NCBI RefSeq assembly: GCF_041381155.1
Contig: NC_091134.1
Coordinates: forward strand, 56,679,944 to 56,743,943
Reading direction: 5' to 3'
Source of the DNA: Argopecten irradians
Taxonomy: Eukaryota; Mollusca; Bivalvia; Pectinida; Pectinidae
Length of the DNA stretch: 64,000 nt
Below the pieces are notes generated by a model. It ran no database searches. It had not been told where the DNA came from and saw only the letters and a program-made list of their open reading frames with translations. Position numbers and translations under genes: made by a program. Below, in pieces: positions 1 through 10,903 of the stretch (the first letter of the stretch is position 1; each line of letters starts with the position of its first letter).

Positions 1-965
1 TTACAGATATACCAGAGGGATCTTGGCGCCCACCAAAGAATGATCTATGTCTAACAATTGAAAGAGGGATCTTTTCCCTGCTTTTCAAACTTTTTAAAAC
101 ATGCTACATACGAAATTAAAGACAGATCGCTTCATTACTTTCTGAGAAACAGCGGTGAAATCCAAGATAGAGGCCGGTTGGCCATCTTGTTGACCAATCA
201 GTTCCAAAGGTACTATGCACAACTAGAGCCCAAGGGAAACCTATGCATGGAATTTGAGAGATATCCCTTCAGTAATTTCTGGCAAATAGCGATAACTATC
301 AAAATCCAAGATGGAGGCAGGTCAGCCATCTTGTTGACAAATCAGTTACGAAATGCAAAATGCAAAACTAGGGCCCTAGTGGAACCTACATATGAAATTT
401 GAGACAGATCCCTTCAGTACTTTCTGAGAAATAGCGGTAACAAATTTTGACTATCAAAATCCAAGATAGCCGCCGGTCGGCCATTTTGTTGACCGATCGG
501 TCCCAAACTGCAATATGCACAACTAGGGTCCTAGGGGAACTTACATATGAAATTTGAGAAAGATCCCTTCAGTGCTTTTTGAAAATTAGCGGTAACAAAC
601 TTTAACTATCAAAATCCAAGATGGCCGCCCGTCGGCCATTTGGTTGACCGATCGGTCCCAAAATGTACTATCAACAACTAGGGCCCCAGGGAAACCTACA
701 CATGAAATTTGAGACAGATCCCTTCAGTACTTTCTGAGAAATAGCGGTAACAAACTTTAACTATCAAAATCCAAGATGGCAGCCGGTTGGCCATTTTGTT
801 GACCGATCAGTCCCAAAATGCAATATGCACAACTAGGGCCCCAGGGGAACCTACATGTGAAATTTGAAAAAGATCACTTCAGTACTTTCTGAGAAATAGC
901 GGTAACAAGAATTGTTAACGGACGGACGGAAGGACGGACGGAAGGACGGACGGACCACGGACCAC
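1..965. repeat. Pearl-like tandem element: ~155-bp core repeats plus ACGG microsatellite
   Basis: The motif atcaaaatccaagatgg recurs near 298, 453, 608 and 763, a constant spacing of 155 bp, with a diverged earlier copy near 155. About five to six units run in from the left edge. The array stops at about 915 and is followed by an ACGG/ACGGA microsatellite (918-965) and the tail aaaggcgatttgaata. Core repeats of ~160 bp followed by a tetranucleotide tract are the published hallmark of bivalve 'pearl' elements, which are grouped with Helentron-associated non-autonomous elements; that identification is from memory. The left terminus lies outside the window. Open frames across it are by-products of the repeat. 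Confidence 0.7.
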
Positions 966-1120
966 GGACGAAAGGCGATTTGAATAAAAAATAGCAGGTA
1001 TGTATGTTTATTTTGAAATTAATTTAAAATAAAAACTGAATATGAACACTCTCCATGGTACAACATTATAATACATGTTACAATATAAGGGGTTAAAATG
1101 TATTGACTGAACTGACTTAC

Positions 1121-2835
1121 CTGTTACGTGGCCGGTAAAATTAAATCTATACCAAGTTCCACAACCAAATTCGGCAGACAGAAGAGTGGTGGGTTGGAAT
1201 GTAAGCCCAGTCTCCTCCTCAACTTCTCTCATTACCGCTTTCTTAATGGAAGAGGAAGATATGATAGAAACCACGATCTTAATATGTCATTCAAATTAAT
1301 AGAAGATTTTTTTTTTTTTTTCTTTATGATTTTTTATTTTTTCCAATTTCATTGATACATAATATCTCATAACACATCATCGTCCTCATCCTCATCAATT
1401 AATTCACATCATTCACATTATCAATCATCCCTACAAACAATAATTATCCTCACAAATACATCAATATTGGACAAAAACAATACATGATATCATCATCACC
1501 ATCATCATGTCATCTTCATCATCATCATCATCATCATAATCATCATCATCATCATGTCATCTTCATCATCATCATCATCATGTCATCTTCATAATAATAA
1601 TCATCATCATCATCATCATCATCATCTCATTATCATCATCATGTCATCATCATCATTATCATCACCATAATATAATCAGTCATAGAAGATTATTTTTTAA
1701 TAAGATTGAAATAACTAAGTACATGTACCCAAAATCCTATAAGCAATTGTATTCTACCTTCTGGATTATAATGACCTTGCAGCAGGAAAGAGGGATATGT
1801 ACATGCATTACTGCCATTTGAAATAAGAGTAAAAATTTGCCAGCTAGAGTACTTCCCCTTACCTCTAGGTTTTCACCTCGTTCCATGCGACCAGCAGGGA
1901 GATACCAGGTTCCATAACAAGAATATTTGGCCTCTTGCATCATGAGAATCTGTCCCACATCATTGATTAGGACTGCACTTACAATATAGCCCACATTGCT
2001 CTTAGTCACAGGCTCAAACGAATCTAGTCAGAAAGCAATGTAGCAACATGACACTACATGTACATTTGAGGTTGCAAAAATGCATGAATCTATCTAATTT
2101 ACATATCTATTAAACCACATCCTCGATACTCCAGGGATTCCGATCACTTACGATCTCTACACCCCTGGACTATCTCATAGTGAAATTGAAGGCAGCTCAG
2201 CTGAAAATATTTGACCAATCACAGGCTAGCAAAAATTTCCTTTGAAGACTACAGAGAGAGCGACGCCTAACATCAAAGCGACACAGTCAACCACAGTGTA
2301 CCGTTATACGGCTCTTTTGATGTACATCAAATGACTAAATTACCTGTTCTATTCTGTTGCCTCCAGTTTACTATGAGATAGTCCAGGGGTGTAGAGATCG
2401 TAAGTGATCGGAGCCCCTGGAATATCGAGGATGTTAAACCACTATGCACAGTAACTTTAAAACATTTCAAAATAATGCTTTCTGTGTATTTTGGGTACTT
2501 TCATTTGTTTTATTTTTTTAAACATAGTAGCACTATTCATTGGCAGTGTAATAAAAGCTAATAACATATGCAAAAGTAACAATGTAGAAAAGTAAACAAA
2601 CTAAAATAAAATCAATCAATCAGAATTTAACAGAAGGCAGATTGCTCAGCATCACAAATAAACAAAAAATAGATTGACAAGAAAACTTACTTGACCGTTC
2701 ATTGCTGATGTCTACCTGTGTAACAGGGGCAGCTTTTCCCTGTATTAGCTGGGAGAAGTCAGCTTTAAGCTGATCAGTGTCAGACATCTTTATCACTTTA
2801 AACTTCTGCTGGAGGTAACATAGGATCTTACTCAT
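1121..2835 (-). CDS. NUDT18: NUDT18-like Nudix hydrolase, 5' exons only (gene runs off the left edge)
   Basis: Three exons are readable on the minus strand: 2835-2691, 2023-1863 and 1241-1121, each bounded by gtaag donors and ag acceptors in compatible phases. The spliced product reads VTKSNVGYIVSAVLINDVGQ, then an MMQEAK block, then YGTWYLPAGRMERGE. A complete Nudix box G-x5-E-x7-REVEEETGL straddles the exon 2/3 junction, which confirms that splice. The family (MTH3) dephosphorylates oxidised deoxy- and ribonucleoside diphosphates such as 8-oxo-dGDP, cleansing the nucleotide pool. The N-terminus may start at 2835 (MSKIL) or at 2787 (MSDTD); the second fits the family better. Exon 3 ends in phase 1 and its continuation, including the C-terminal domain, is not in the window because the pearl-like repeat occupies the left end. 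A MITE lies in intron 1. Confidence 0.85.
1376..1670. repeat. (ATC)n-rich microsatellite
   Basis: This is an impure trinucleotide tract of atc/tca with embedded gtcatcttc interruptions. It lies in the intron between NUDT18-like exons 2 and 3. A T-run of about 14 bases sits just before it near 1308. Confidence 0.9.
2110..2442. mobile_element. Foldback MITE with ~75-bp terminal inverted repeats and 8-9 bp target duplication
   Basis: The left arm beginning catcctcgatactccaggg is repeated inverted at the right end (ccctggaatatcgaggatg). Homology between the arms continues inward for about 75 bp through the ctatctcatagt segment. Both sides are flanked by ttaaaccac (2110-2118 and 2434-2442), an 8 or 9 bp target duplication depending on where the inverted repeat is taken to start. 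That suggests a hAT- or Mutator-type mobiliser. There is no coding capacity. It sits in the first intron of the NUDT18-like gene. A half copy is at about 38600-38735. Confidence 0.8.
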
Positions 2836-3154
2836 CAGAGTCTATGAAGAACCTGTACAGACCACAGCCTGGTAATTATAAAAACATACAATAACATGAA
2901 CACCAACTGAACTTAAACCATTTATTTATTTAGTTCTGTAAGTTAAAAAATCAACATGAAAAAATAGTAGACCTAGTCATGTCCACAATTTATACATTTG
3001 ACTAAGCTTAACATTTTGTAAAACAAGTGACACATTCCATGTACATTTAGATTCTACATGTCATGTGTGGACTTGCGTAAACAAACAGTATTAATTAGAA
3101 CACAAATCTATTTAAAAAATGATTAGCCTAAGGTTCATACAAAACTATCTAACT

Positions 3155-3335
3155 CACCATATTTACGGAATGTAGCTAAACAGACAAAATGGCACTTTAT
3201 ATGCGCATCATCGCCTAGCTTGTTAACAAAAAGGCATTGTTTGTTTACTTTCACTTTCAAATCCGGATGTACTGATTGCCATCCAATAATTCTAGAGGAT
3301 CCGTCGTCGTTACAAAGTTCCGGATCGCTAAACAA
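3155..3335 (-). other. Possible 5' untranslated or alternative first exon upstream of the NUDT18-like gene
   Basis: An open stretch on the minus strand ends at a good donor (atATG|gtgagt, intron starting at 3154). The translation (containing SSRIIGWQSVHPDLKV and LGDDAHIKCHF) looks protein-like but has no ATG start and matches nothing I recognise. If the exon ends exactly at that ATG and joins the acceptor just before 2840 (catag), the frame continues into MSKIL of the NUDT18-like exon, so this may be its leader exon. The evidence is splice-site fit only. Confidence 0.25.
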
Positions 3336-4114
3336 TTTTATTCATTTTGTTATAAACTGTATTTTTTACATTGAAAGGAGAACGGCTTATCAAAATTTAT
3401 GGTTAAACGTAAAATATGATTTTAGTGAGACTGTTTTTACCAGTAAGGTAAATACCTTACTGGTCAAAATAATTTAGATTGAGAGCAGTATCATGTAAGA
3501 AAGACAACTCTGGGTGTTTTATTAGAACAGAACTAGGATAACGCTAGTTTGTTTGTTTTTGTTGTTTTATAAAATAAACATAATTATCATTATATGCAAC
3601 TGTATTTGTAAAAGAAATTAAATTGACATCTATAAGGAAAGAAAACTATTTTTTTATTCTTTGCATTGTGAAACTTCATTTTTGTAGCATGACAAAAGTC
3701 TAAAGCAACAGACCAAGAGAAATAAATAATTACACATAAAATAACAATAAACAAACTCCGAATGGTTTTTACTCCCATAGTTTTTCTACACGTGCACGTT
3801 ACTACATTTTATTGTCGTTGGGGTCGTGCTTACTTTGTCAACAAGACAGCATTCTTCTGTCTGATAACGAGGAACAATTGAAGGATTTATCACCGCTAAG
3901 CAACAGAAAATTTCTTGCTCTCAAAAAGATAATCTTTTCTCGATGGGATTGTTTGTTTATTAAACTTCTGTATCCTTACGGTTACCGTATACGAGATAAA
4001 AGCCCCGTCCAGGCGGACATGCCCTTTCTGGCTCAGAGGAAGAAATTCAACCTTCAGATGTAGAGCAGTCTAAGGTGCACGTGCCATGCATATTTGTTAT
4101 CTAGGTAAAATCAT

Positions 4115-4150
4115 CATGTCTTTCGACAGACTGAAGCATTTGTACGCCAA
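4115..4150 (+). other. Candidate first coding exon (MSFDRLKHLYAK)
   Basis: On the plus strand an ATG opens 12 codons, MSFDRLKHLYAK, that run straight into a consensus donor (AAA|gtgagt, phase 0). A phase-0 acceptor with a short open exon and a gtaatc donor follows at about 4455-4503. No further exon of such a gene was found, and the product is not recognised. The opposite orientation to the NUDT18-like gene would make a divergent pair about 1 kb apart. Confidence 0.25.
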
Positions 4151-5261
4151 AGTGAGTAATACTTTTACATATACAAAATGAAACCCTGTTCAAAGATGGA
4201 GTAAAGATGTCTCCTATAGGTTAGATAGATGTTATACATTGTATTTCCACTGAATTCCACTGCATCATCCTCGAAAAAGGCCGAAGCCTTCTCGACAGGG
4301 CATATGCATTTTTGATGGTTCAAAGTAATGAATACCCTGAAGAAGTACCATGTCCTCTTTCATCCCCTTTGTAATATTGGTAAATTATGGTATTTCGACA
4401 AATCAAGCTAAGAAAAAGTTGCTTATACCCTGCTAATTGAACTTCACATGTTCAGAGCATCTTGGCATTCTCTTCTCAAACGAGTCAGTCAATCGGAAAA
4501 TCAGGTAATCAATCATGCAATGGACAAATTAAGGCAATACATCATACAAAGAAATCAAAGAGCGATTTTCTACATTGGTAGGGGTTCTGTTCTCCAGTCT
4601 CGTGTAATGCTGACCTTTGTTTTACCGATGACATCGTCTGTCTCGAGCTAGGAATATTTATACACTGTTTGTAGACGTAGACTAATAATAACTCGCGGCA
4701 GGGAAATATAAACACCAAACACATGTACTGCATAAAATATCATTTTTCTGTCTCTTGTTTTGGTAATAGCGAAATTTTCGTTTTCATCTTGCGTGAGTTT
4801 TTAAGTCAAAAATTATTTTCTACATCATTTGTGCTAATGGTTCTTTGCAAGGATTCAGTTTTGTCCTAAACCATGCAGTTCACAATTGATTCTTCATAAT
4901 TTTTGAGGAACGAGAAAAATACTACATTCTCTGTCATACCTACGGGTGTAATACTGGCTGGTCTAGCGCAATACACTCATGCCGCCTTAGGCTGTATTGC
5001 ATGCATGGCTACCCATGCAATAAAGCCTCGTGACGTCACGGCATCAACAAAATTTCTATTTCCTCGGTAAAAAATTAACATTTTTTTCACAAACTTAACT
5101 GGTTTTACAATAAAAGATGCAAACAACGATTTTTTTTGTTGAAAATATCACGTAAATTTTCATGTATGAAAAATTGAATTTCAGCCGTGGATTTCTTCGA
5201 GTTTATTTCAAAATGGCGGGATATTATAGTTGTAAAATTGCAATTAAACGTCGAGGTATGA

Positions 5262-5422
5262 AAGAAAAATACTCTTTCATAAGTGGATAAGAAGGATAGG
5301 GATATTCTACCCTCGGGATCACAAAATTTTGCAAAACCCTCGGCAAACCTCGGATTTTACTACATTTTGTGACCCTCGGGTAGAATATCCCTATCCTTCA
5401 TATCCACATATGAAAGAGTCTT
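5262..5422. repeat. Long hairpin (foldback) repeat
   Basis: The two arms read ctttcataagtggataagaa then ggatagggatattctaccct, and the near-perfect reverse complement ending tatccacatatgaaagag. The arms are about 65 bp long around a short centre rich in ctcgg. It looks like a foldback MITE without clear target duplications. A single-arm relative lies at about 9335-9395. The interval 4930-5260 just left of it contains a palindromic gtgacgtcac and no gene. Confidence 0.7.
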
Positions 5423-6600
5423 ATATTATATTATTGACCTTACAACTGATGGAGTGTGGACTTCATTTATTATACTACATGTAAAATGATATGTAGGGAT
5501 GTCCGCGGTCCATATATCGGTGAAACTTGATTAAGTACGTGGAGGTGACGTAGATGATACGATCCTAGTATCCATTATTTACAGAGAGTAATTACAAATA
5601 TCTATAAGGTCATGTTTGTACACACAGGAAAGACCAGGAAGCACGCAATCGCACATCCTTCTATCGAACCAAATTGACCAATAAATGTTGTCTCGATGTA
5701 AGCTAAAGTGAGAGCAGTCATTCGTCGAGAAGGTCCATTTTCTAAAGCATTAACAGACTAAGGTTTGTGACGAACCATAACTTAAGATCAAATTAATAGA
5801 ACAATCATATTCCCTTCCCTTGTAATTAGTTTATATTGATGTGAAAATCAGAATAAATGTTTTGTCTAGACAAGTATACCAGCTGAATGACAATGCTTAC
5901 GTGGTCGTATAAAAATCGGTTAATGTAGTTAGGTAATACAGCATTAAAGCAAATTTCTTTCCAAAGCCAGCGTAACAAAATGGAAATCAGAGACTTTGTC
6001 TGAAAGGTTTCAGCTGGAAACTCGTCATGGTGGAATAAAGGAGAGCCATCTGTTTCAGTCTCCAACCATTATATAACATTGCTCTGGGAATATTATACAC
6101 TACACTCTTTACGAAAAAAGGACTTTGTCAAATCGTCATGCGTTTTATGTTATAGTCTATATCAGTCGGCAGTGATAGTGTTCCCCGGGGATATCAGTTT
6201 GGAGACTGTTATAGATGTGTCTGCATCTCTCTATAGGTCATTCGAAAACTGCAGACAAAACACAGTGTAACATTTAAAACACAGTAGAAAGAGCCACAAT
6301 GTGCTACTTTATTTACAAATGAAAGGAAAACTTAGAGAGGAGGAGGATCTGATACAGTGTACAAGGTTCTACGTCTGTTTGGGGATAATTATACATTTTT
6401 GGGAACGCTTAAGTTGTTAGTGAATTAAAATGTTCTTGTTTAAAAAAATATCTATACCTACAATGGAATACTACTCATGTGTGGATATGTGCAGGTATGT
6501 CGAGATATCCAGGTTTCAATAAAACTATTAACATCGTGATTTTACTATGAGCTAACTACGGAACCCCTGAAATTTTACAATGAGCTTTTCCCTTCTTAAA

Positions 6601-6949
6601 TTAGAAGAATCCAAGTTTATTTTCAGGGTTGAATGAGTTAAGTTTGGTGTATCCAATGTCTGCGACTCCGTCGTCACAAAACACGTCTCTCTTAACATGT
6701 GGCCATCTTCCGAGACACTTGGTCCTGATTTTATATCTTCTAAGCTTCTGTGTAAATGATGGCATCCGGAGGTTCTCTAGAATGAACTCCAACACCAGCA
6801 CTGTGTTTATATACAACAGTTTCTTTACACTATTTGTTCCAGTTGACTCGTCCTTTAACGGGACATAAAGGATAGTGTAAGAAATGTCGTCTGTAAGCTT
6901 ACACCGAAATATCAGCTCCCCAACAACCCAAAACGAGTGAGGCAAAGTC
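6601..6949 (-). CDS. Unassigned 3'-terminal exon candidate
   Basis: A minus-strand open frame of about 115 codons begins after a plausible acceptor (actaacag, intron side at 6950) and ends at a TAA at 6601. The composition is protein-like, with patches such as LPHSFWVVGELIFRCKLTDD, LGRWPHVKRDVF and GYTKLNSFNPENKLGFF. There is no ATG at the left of the frame, so upstream exons are needed; none was found with confidence between 7.0 and 8.0 kb. The family is not recognised. A decayed gene fragment is the main alternative. Confidence 0.3.
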
Positions 6950-8018
6950 TTGACTGTTAGTTATTGTTCATGCAATTGCATGCAGTAGCACAGTGCGTGT
7001 ATACAATCATTGTTTCAGACGTTTTAGGGAGCTATGGCGACATCGTCTGGCGTTTAAAAACCAGAACTAATATTAGCTGTGGTAAGTTTTTCCTCATTGT
7101 TTCGCTTTTAAGCGACTGCTAGTACAGAGGGGGAATTATCTTTTACGCTCCTGTTGAAACATAGCAATATTGACTTTACTTTCGATAACATCTGTTATGA
7201 AATCATGGACAATATTGATTTTTTTTAATTTACTGCGTTTAAACAACAACTGCATGCTTTATCACTCCCAGTCCATACAAACAATCAAATTTATATTCCC
7301 ACAGCTGACACAAGGATTTATCGCTTGATTTTACCACAATGTTTTAGAGTTTTATAATCTAATGTGCAATCATTATTTTTCCCTGTAAAATACATGTTAG
7401 TAACAAGTGCTAATTGTAATAGGAGGGCCATTACAGAAGTTTCCCGAATGTCCCGAGGTTATACCTTTACATTCTGGCATCCCTCAAAACCCAACATACT
7501 TTCTTTTTTGGCTGAAATCAGACATTATCTAAAGCCTTTATTTCGTTATCATGGTAAGAGATTTCGGAAAGAGCATCAGTGTGCTCGACATCCCTATGTA
7601 CAGGTACGACAATTTTTGATGAAATCAGACAATATCTAAATTTTGACCAAATAGAAACAACGGATAAGAAAATATGAGTCGTGCATACACGTCCCTTCAC
7701 AATGCCGAAGATTTGTGTAAAGTTTGATTATATTCTGTGCAATATTCTGATAGAAATGTGTAACACAAATTGTAGGGAAAGAAGAAGCGTTTTAAAGCCA
7801 ATACTACTTAATGAGATAAATACTGTTGTGCATGCACACTGGTTAGTGATTGACGACGAGCCTTGTTGGTGAGAGCACAATGAAGGAACCTGAGCCAGTT
7901 ACATTCATTAACTTTAAGGAATTGCTAAAACTTCAGCGTTACAATGCTCCTTTTTAATTAAAGATTCATAATATAATGATTTTCTAAGGAGATTTTAAAG
8001 TTAAGAATTCCCTTACAT

Positions 8019-8869
8019 TTAAGGACTGTTGAGGAAACAGGGCCCTGACCCGCATTTCACTTTACACTCAGAGTACATAGCAGTTTCTCCGGACCTTTGA
8101 TATACACAACAATTTACATCAATATTTGATGCCACGGTTCCGTATTCAGTGATGGCTGCTAACTAATAAAACAGGATGTGTGTAGACGGTGGCCACAAAT
8201 GGTACTAATGGTAAAATAGCTGAACACCCTCCCCCATCGCTCTTCTCCGAAAAATAGCCCCAATCAATTGACAATGTTATCATACAAAACATGAATAAGA
8301 TTTAATAGGCAAAATTTTATAAAGGAGACGATTATTTCAATCAAGTAATAAAGAAACTACTCAATCATGAACTATTTAAAGATTCTCTTATCCTTGCGAT
8401 TCCGCCTTGAAAACATTCAATATTTATAAAGTAATGTTATAACTGTTAACCTATTGTTTTCGCGCGCGATTTTATTCCGTCGCACATTTCGCGCCGACAA
8501 AAGATCGCGAAAAGAGTTTTCAAATACAAATAAAAAAGAAATCGCCATCAAATCGTTGGATATAAACACGCGAAATGAAGTAGCGAAATGAATTGGTTTT
8601 CAGTAAGTATAATCCCAAAAGAAATTGCTTGCTTTATGATCAATAAATACTAAGTAACCAGGCCAGGAAGCCATGAGATAGTTACCGTCGTTATAGATCT
8701 CCTTCACCCCTGTTAAATATCTATTGACACTGATAATTGAACAAACCCATGTTTTTAGATAATGTGGTCCCTTGTGTCGGCAGACATAAACTGGTTCGAC
8801 AGGTTGTGTCACCAGACTGATTGACAGAATACAGTAACATAAAGGTAAACATGTCGACGGGGTGTTCAT
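8019..8869 (-). CDS. Putative small secreted Cys-rich protein, two exons
   Basis: Exon 1 (8869-8686) starts MNTPSTCLPLCYCILSISLV, a signal-peptide-like hydrophobic start, and continues with VYVCRHKG and VNRYLTGVKEIYND to a phase-1 donor (GACG|gtaact). Exon 2 begins after ttagcag at 8155 (or ttag at 8158), also phase 1. It encodes ITEYGTVASNIDVNCC, CVYQRSGETAMYSECK and KCGSGPCFLNSP, then a stop at 8019. The total is about 106 residues. Six cysteines cluster in the C-terminal half (CC, C-x3-C, then C), suggesting a disulphide-bonded extracellular peptide. The family is not recognised. The frame of exon 1 also stays open past the chosen donor, so the splice is inferred. Confidence 0.4.
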
Positions 8870-9334
8870 GGTCAAGTCACTGAAAGACTAAATGTGATGT
8901 GTTGTACAAAATCGACGTTTAATGTTCTTTTTATATTGTTGAGTGAATGGACCGACCTCCCAGGTTATCTAGTGTATGTTGTGGTTGGTGATTGGCCATG
9001 GTAGCGAGTACGTGTCGTTCGTAATGATGAGAAAATCTGATGAAAGTTTAGTTCGAGAATATGTAATTAAGGTGTATACTTTCCATTGGTTGTTCTATTT
9101 TCACACAAGTTGCATCACCATTATCCAATCTGATAAAATATTCTATTTTTTCTGATAAGTTTACATTATAGCAATAAGCAGGTACAAACAAATCAGGATG
9201 TCTGTTTGAAGTCAATCCCAACTGTACACACTTTGATGGATGATAGAGGATATAATAAAAACAAGTAGAAATATTACAAATCGATAGCGACCTTTGAGGA
9301 TGTATATTTCTCTCATAGCACGCTATGCTTTATG

Positions 9335-9395
9335 ACACCTCGGGTGGAATATCCCTATTCTCAATGTATACATATGAAATATTATATTATATATG
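9335..9395. repeat. Half copy of the 5.3-kb hairpin repeat
   Basis: The sequence gacacctcgggtggaatatc, then ccctatt, and catatgaaatattatattat match one arm of the hairpin at 5262-5422 with scattered changes. The partner arm is missing. Confidence 0.6.
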
Positions 9396-10555
9396 TAGTT
9401 TCACGACTTTCAAATGCTACGGTATTCTGGCCATACAATGAAAATTTTACCGAATTTTGTTATTCGTTAGTATTTTTAACATCCTTAGTATTTTTAAAAA
9501 TATTTTTGCAATTTAAAACATAGCGTTGAACAATTATAATCATTTTCTCTTTGGAAGTGTTTTTATTTGTTTTGTTTTGTTGTGTTTTGTTTTTCAAAAG
9601 CCACATAATACAATGTTTATCATTGTGACTCATATATTTTTTAAAGTTTGAAAGTTATGAGCAATCGTTGAGGAGACGTTACATGAACTAAGGTACGCGT
9701 GAGTCAAAGTTGCATGAGGAGGGATTTCACTTTTATACCCTATAATGCCTACTTTACACGCAAGCGAGATCTATTTCATATATCGCACCATTGAACTGCT
9801 TCAAGCGTAACGTATACGTAGAGTATCGTAGTGGGAGCGGAATTACAAGTCTAATTTTAATTAGATTGGTATGAAGCGAGAGAGTGTAAAACGGAATGTA
9901 AGAAGAGGCAAAATTACAGAGTTAGAGGACGAGGACGAAGATTTGAATATGAAGTTTACATGTACATCGTCAAATACAAATTGATTTCAGATTCATTGCC
10001 TGAATCCTAGCCGACAGCCGTCTTAGGACCAGTAGTACACTGTAGGATGCGTGTTACTGAGGTTGTATAGTTGTAGTTGTGGCGATGTATCTGGTTGTAC
10101 ACATCAGCTCATTAGTGATGATAAGCTCTACAGACGATGTCCCTTAGGACAAACTACACACTAGGCTGAGTTAAATATATGTCACACAGATAATCTATCC
10201 TTAGATATATAAACCATGCTGACTTCTATCTACATAAAAAAGGTCTGAACCTGGCCTCCTGTGACAGTTTATACAAGGCTTAACAATCACGAATTTGACA
10301 TCATGACATGTTATTTGTTAGGTGAAAATTTTGTAAAGGCGCCGATATGGCGATCCAATGTACCGTTATATAAGGCAAATATGACAGATAACACTTAAAG
10401 AGATATTTTTGCAATCTATCTGGATTTTCTTTACTTCGAAAAACAATTTCATGTGATGAATTAACTACTGTTATATTTCATCAGTTAAGATGAGAAAAAA
10501 TAAAGAAATTAATATGTGAAAAAACAAGGAAAACCCATATTCAAAATTGTTGGGT

Positions 10556-10692
10556 TTATTAGTTTCAACATCCTATTAACAGCCAGGGTCATATACTGAC
10601 GTGCCAGGTTTGTTGGTGGAGGAAAACGGTAGTACCCGTAGAAAAACCACCGATCAGCGGTCAGTACCTGGCAACTGCTCCAGGTGGGAATA
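10556..10692. repeat. Mollusc SINE-like interspersed repeat
   Basis: The segment reads from tcctattaacagccagggtc through gacgtgccaggtttgttggt and gtagaaaaaccaccgatcag to ggtcagtacctggcaactgc. I recognise this from memory as a very common interspersed unit in bivalve genomes. A diverged partial copy in the opposite sense lies near 44385-44465. Confidence 0.6.
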
Positions 10693-10903
10693 CTTTGAAG
10701 TGTGTTCTTTGACTGAGAAAAACTACGGTCGTTAACAGACGAAAGCGCTTGCCTTCAACGATTTTGACAACTGGTTAGCCCATTGGCATTAAGATATTGG
10801 TCTCAGTGTATCCCAATATGAATGTCTTTAGTATTGTCCTTAAGTGATGTACAATTAAAAGCAAACAAAACCTTATATTATAACGAGACACAATACAAAT
10901 ATA

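Noticed and set aside
58-402. Open frame of 114 codons on the plus strand
   Set aside because: Lies entirely in the 155-bp pearl-like repeats and lacks an ATG start.
5826-6065. Minus-strand frame with a possible donor (GACCAC|gtaagc)
   Set aside because: A stop lies just upstream, no acceptor or ATG fits the frame, and no partner exon was found.
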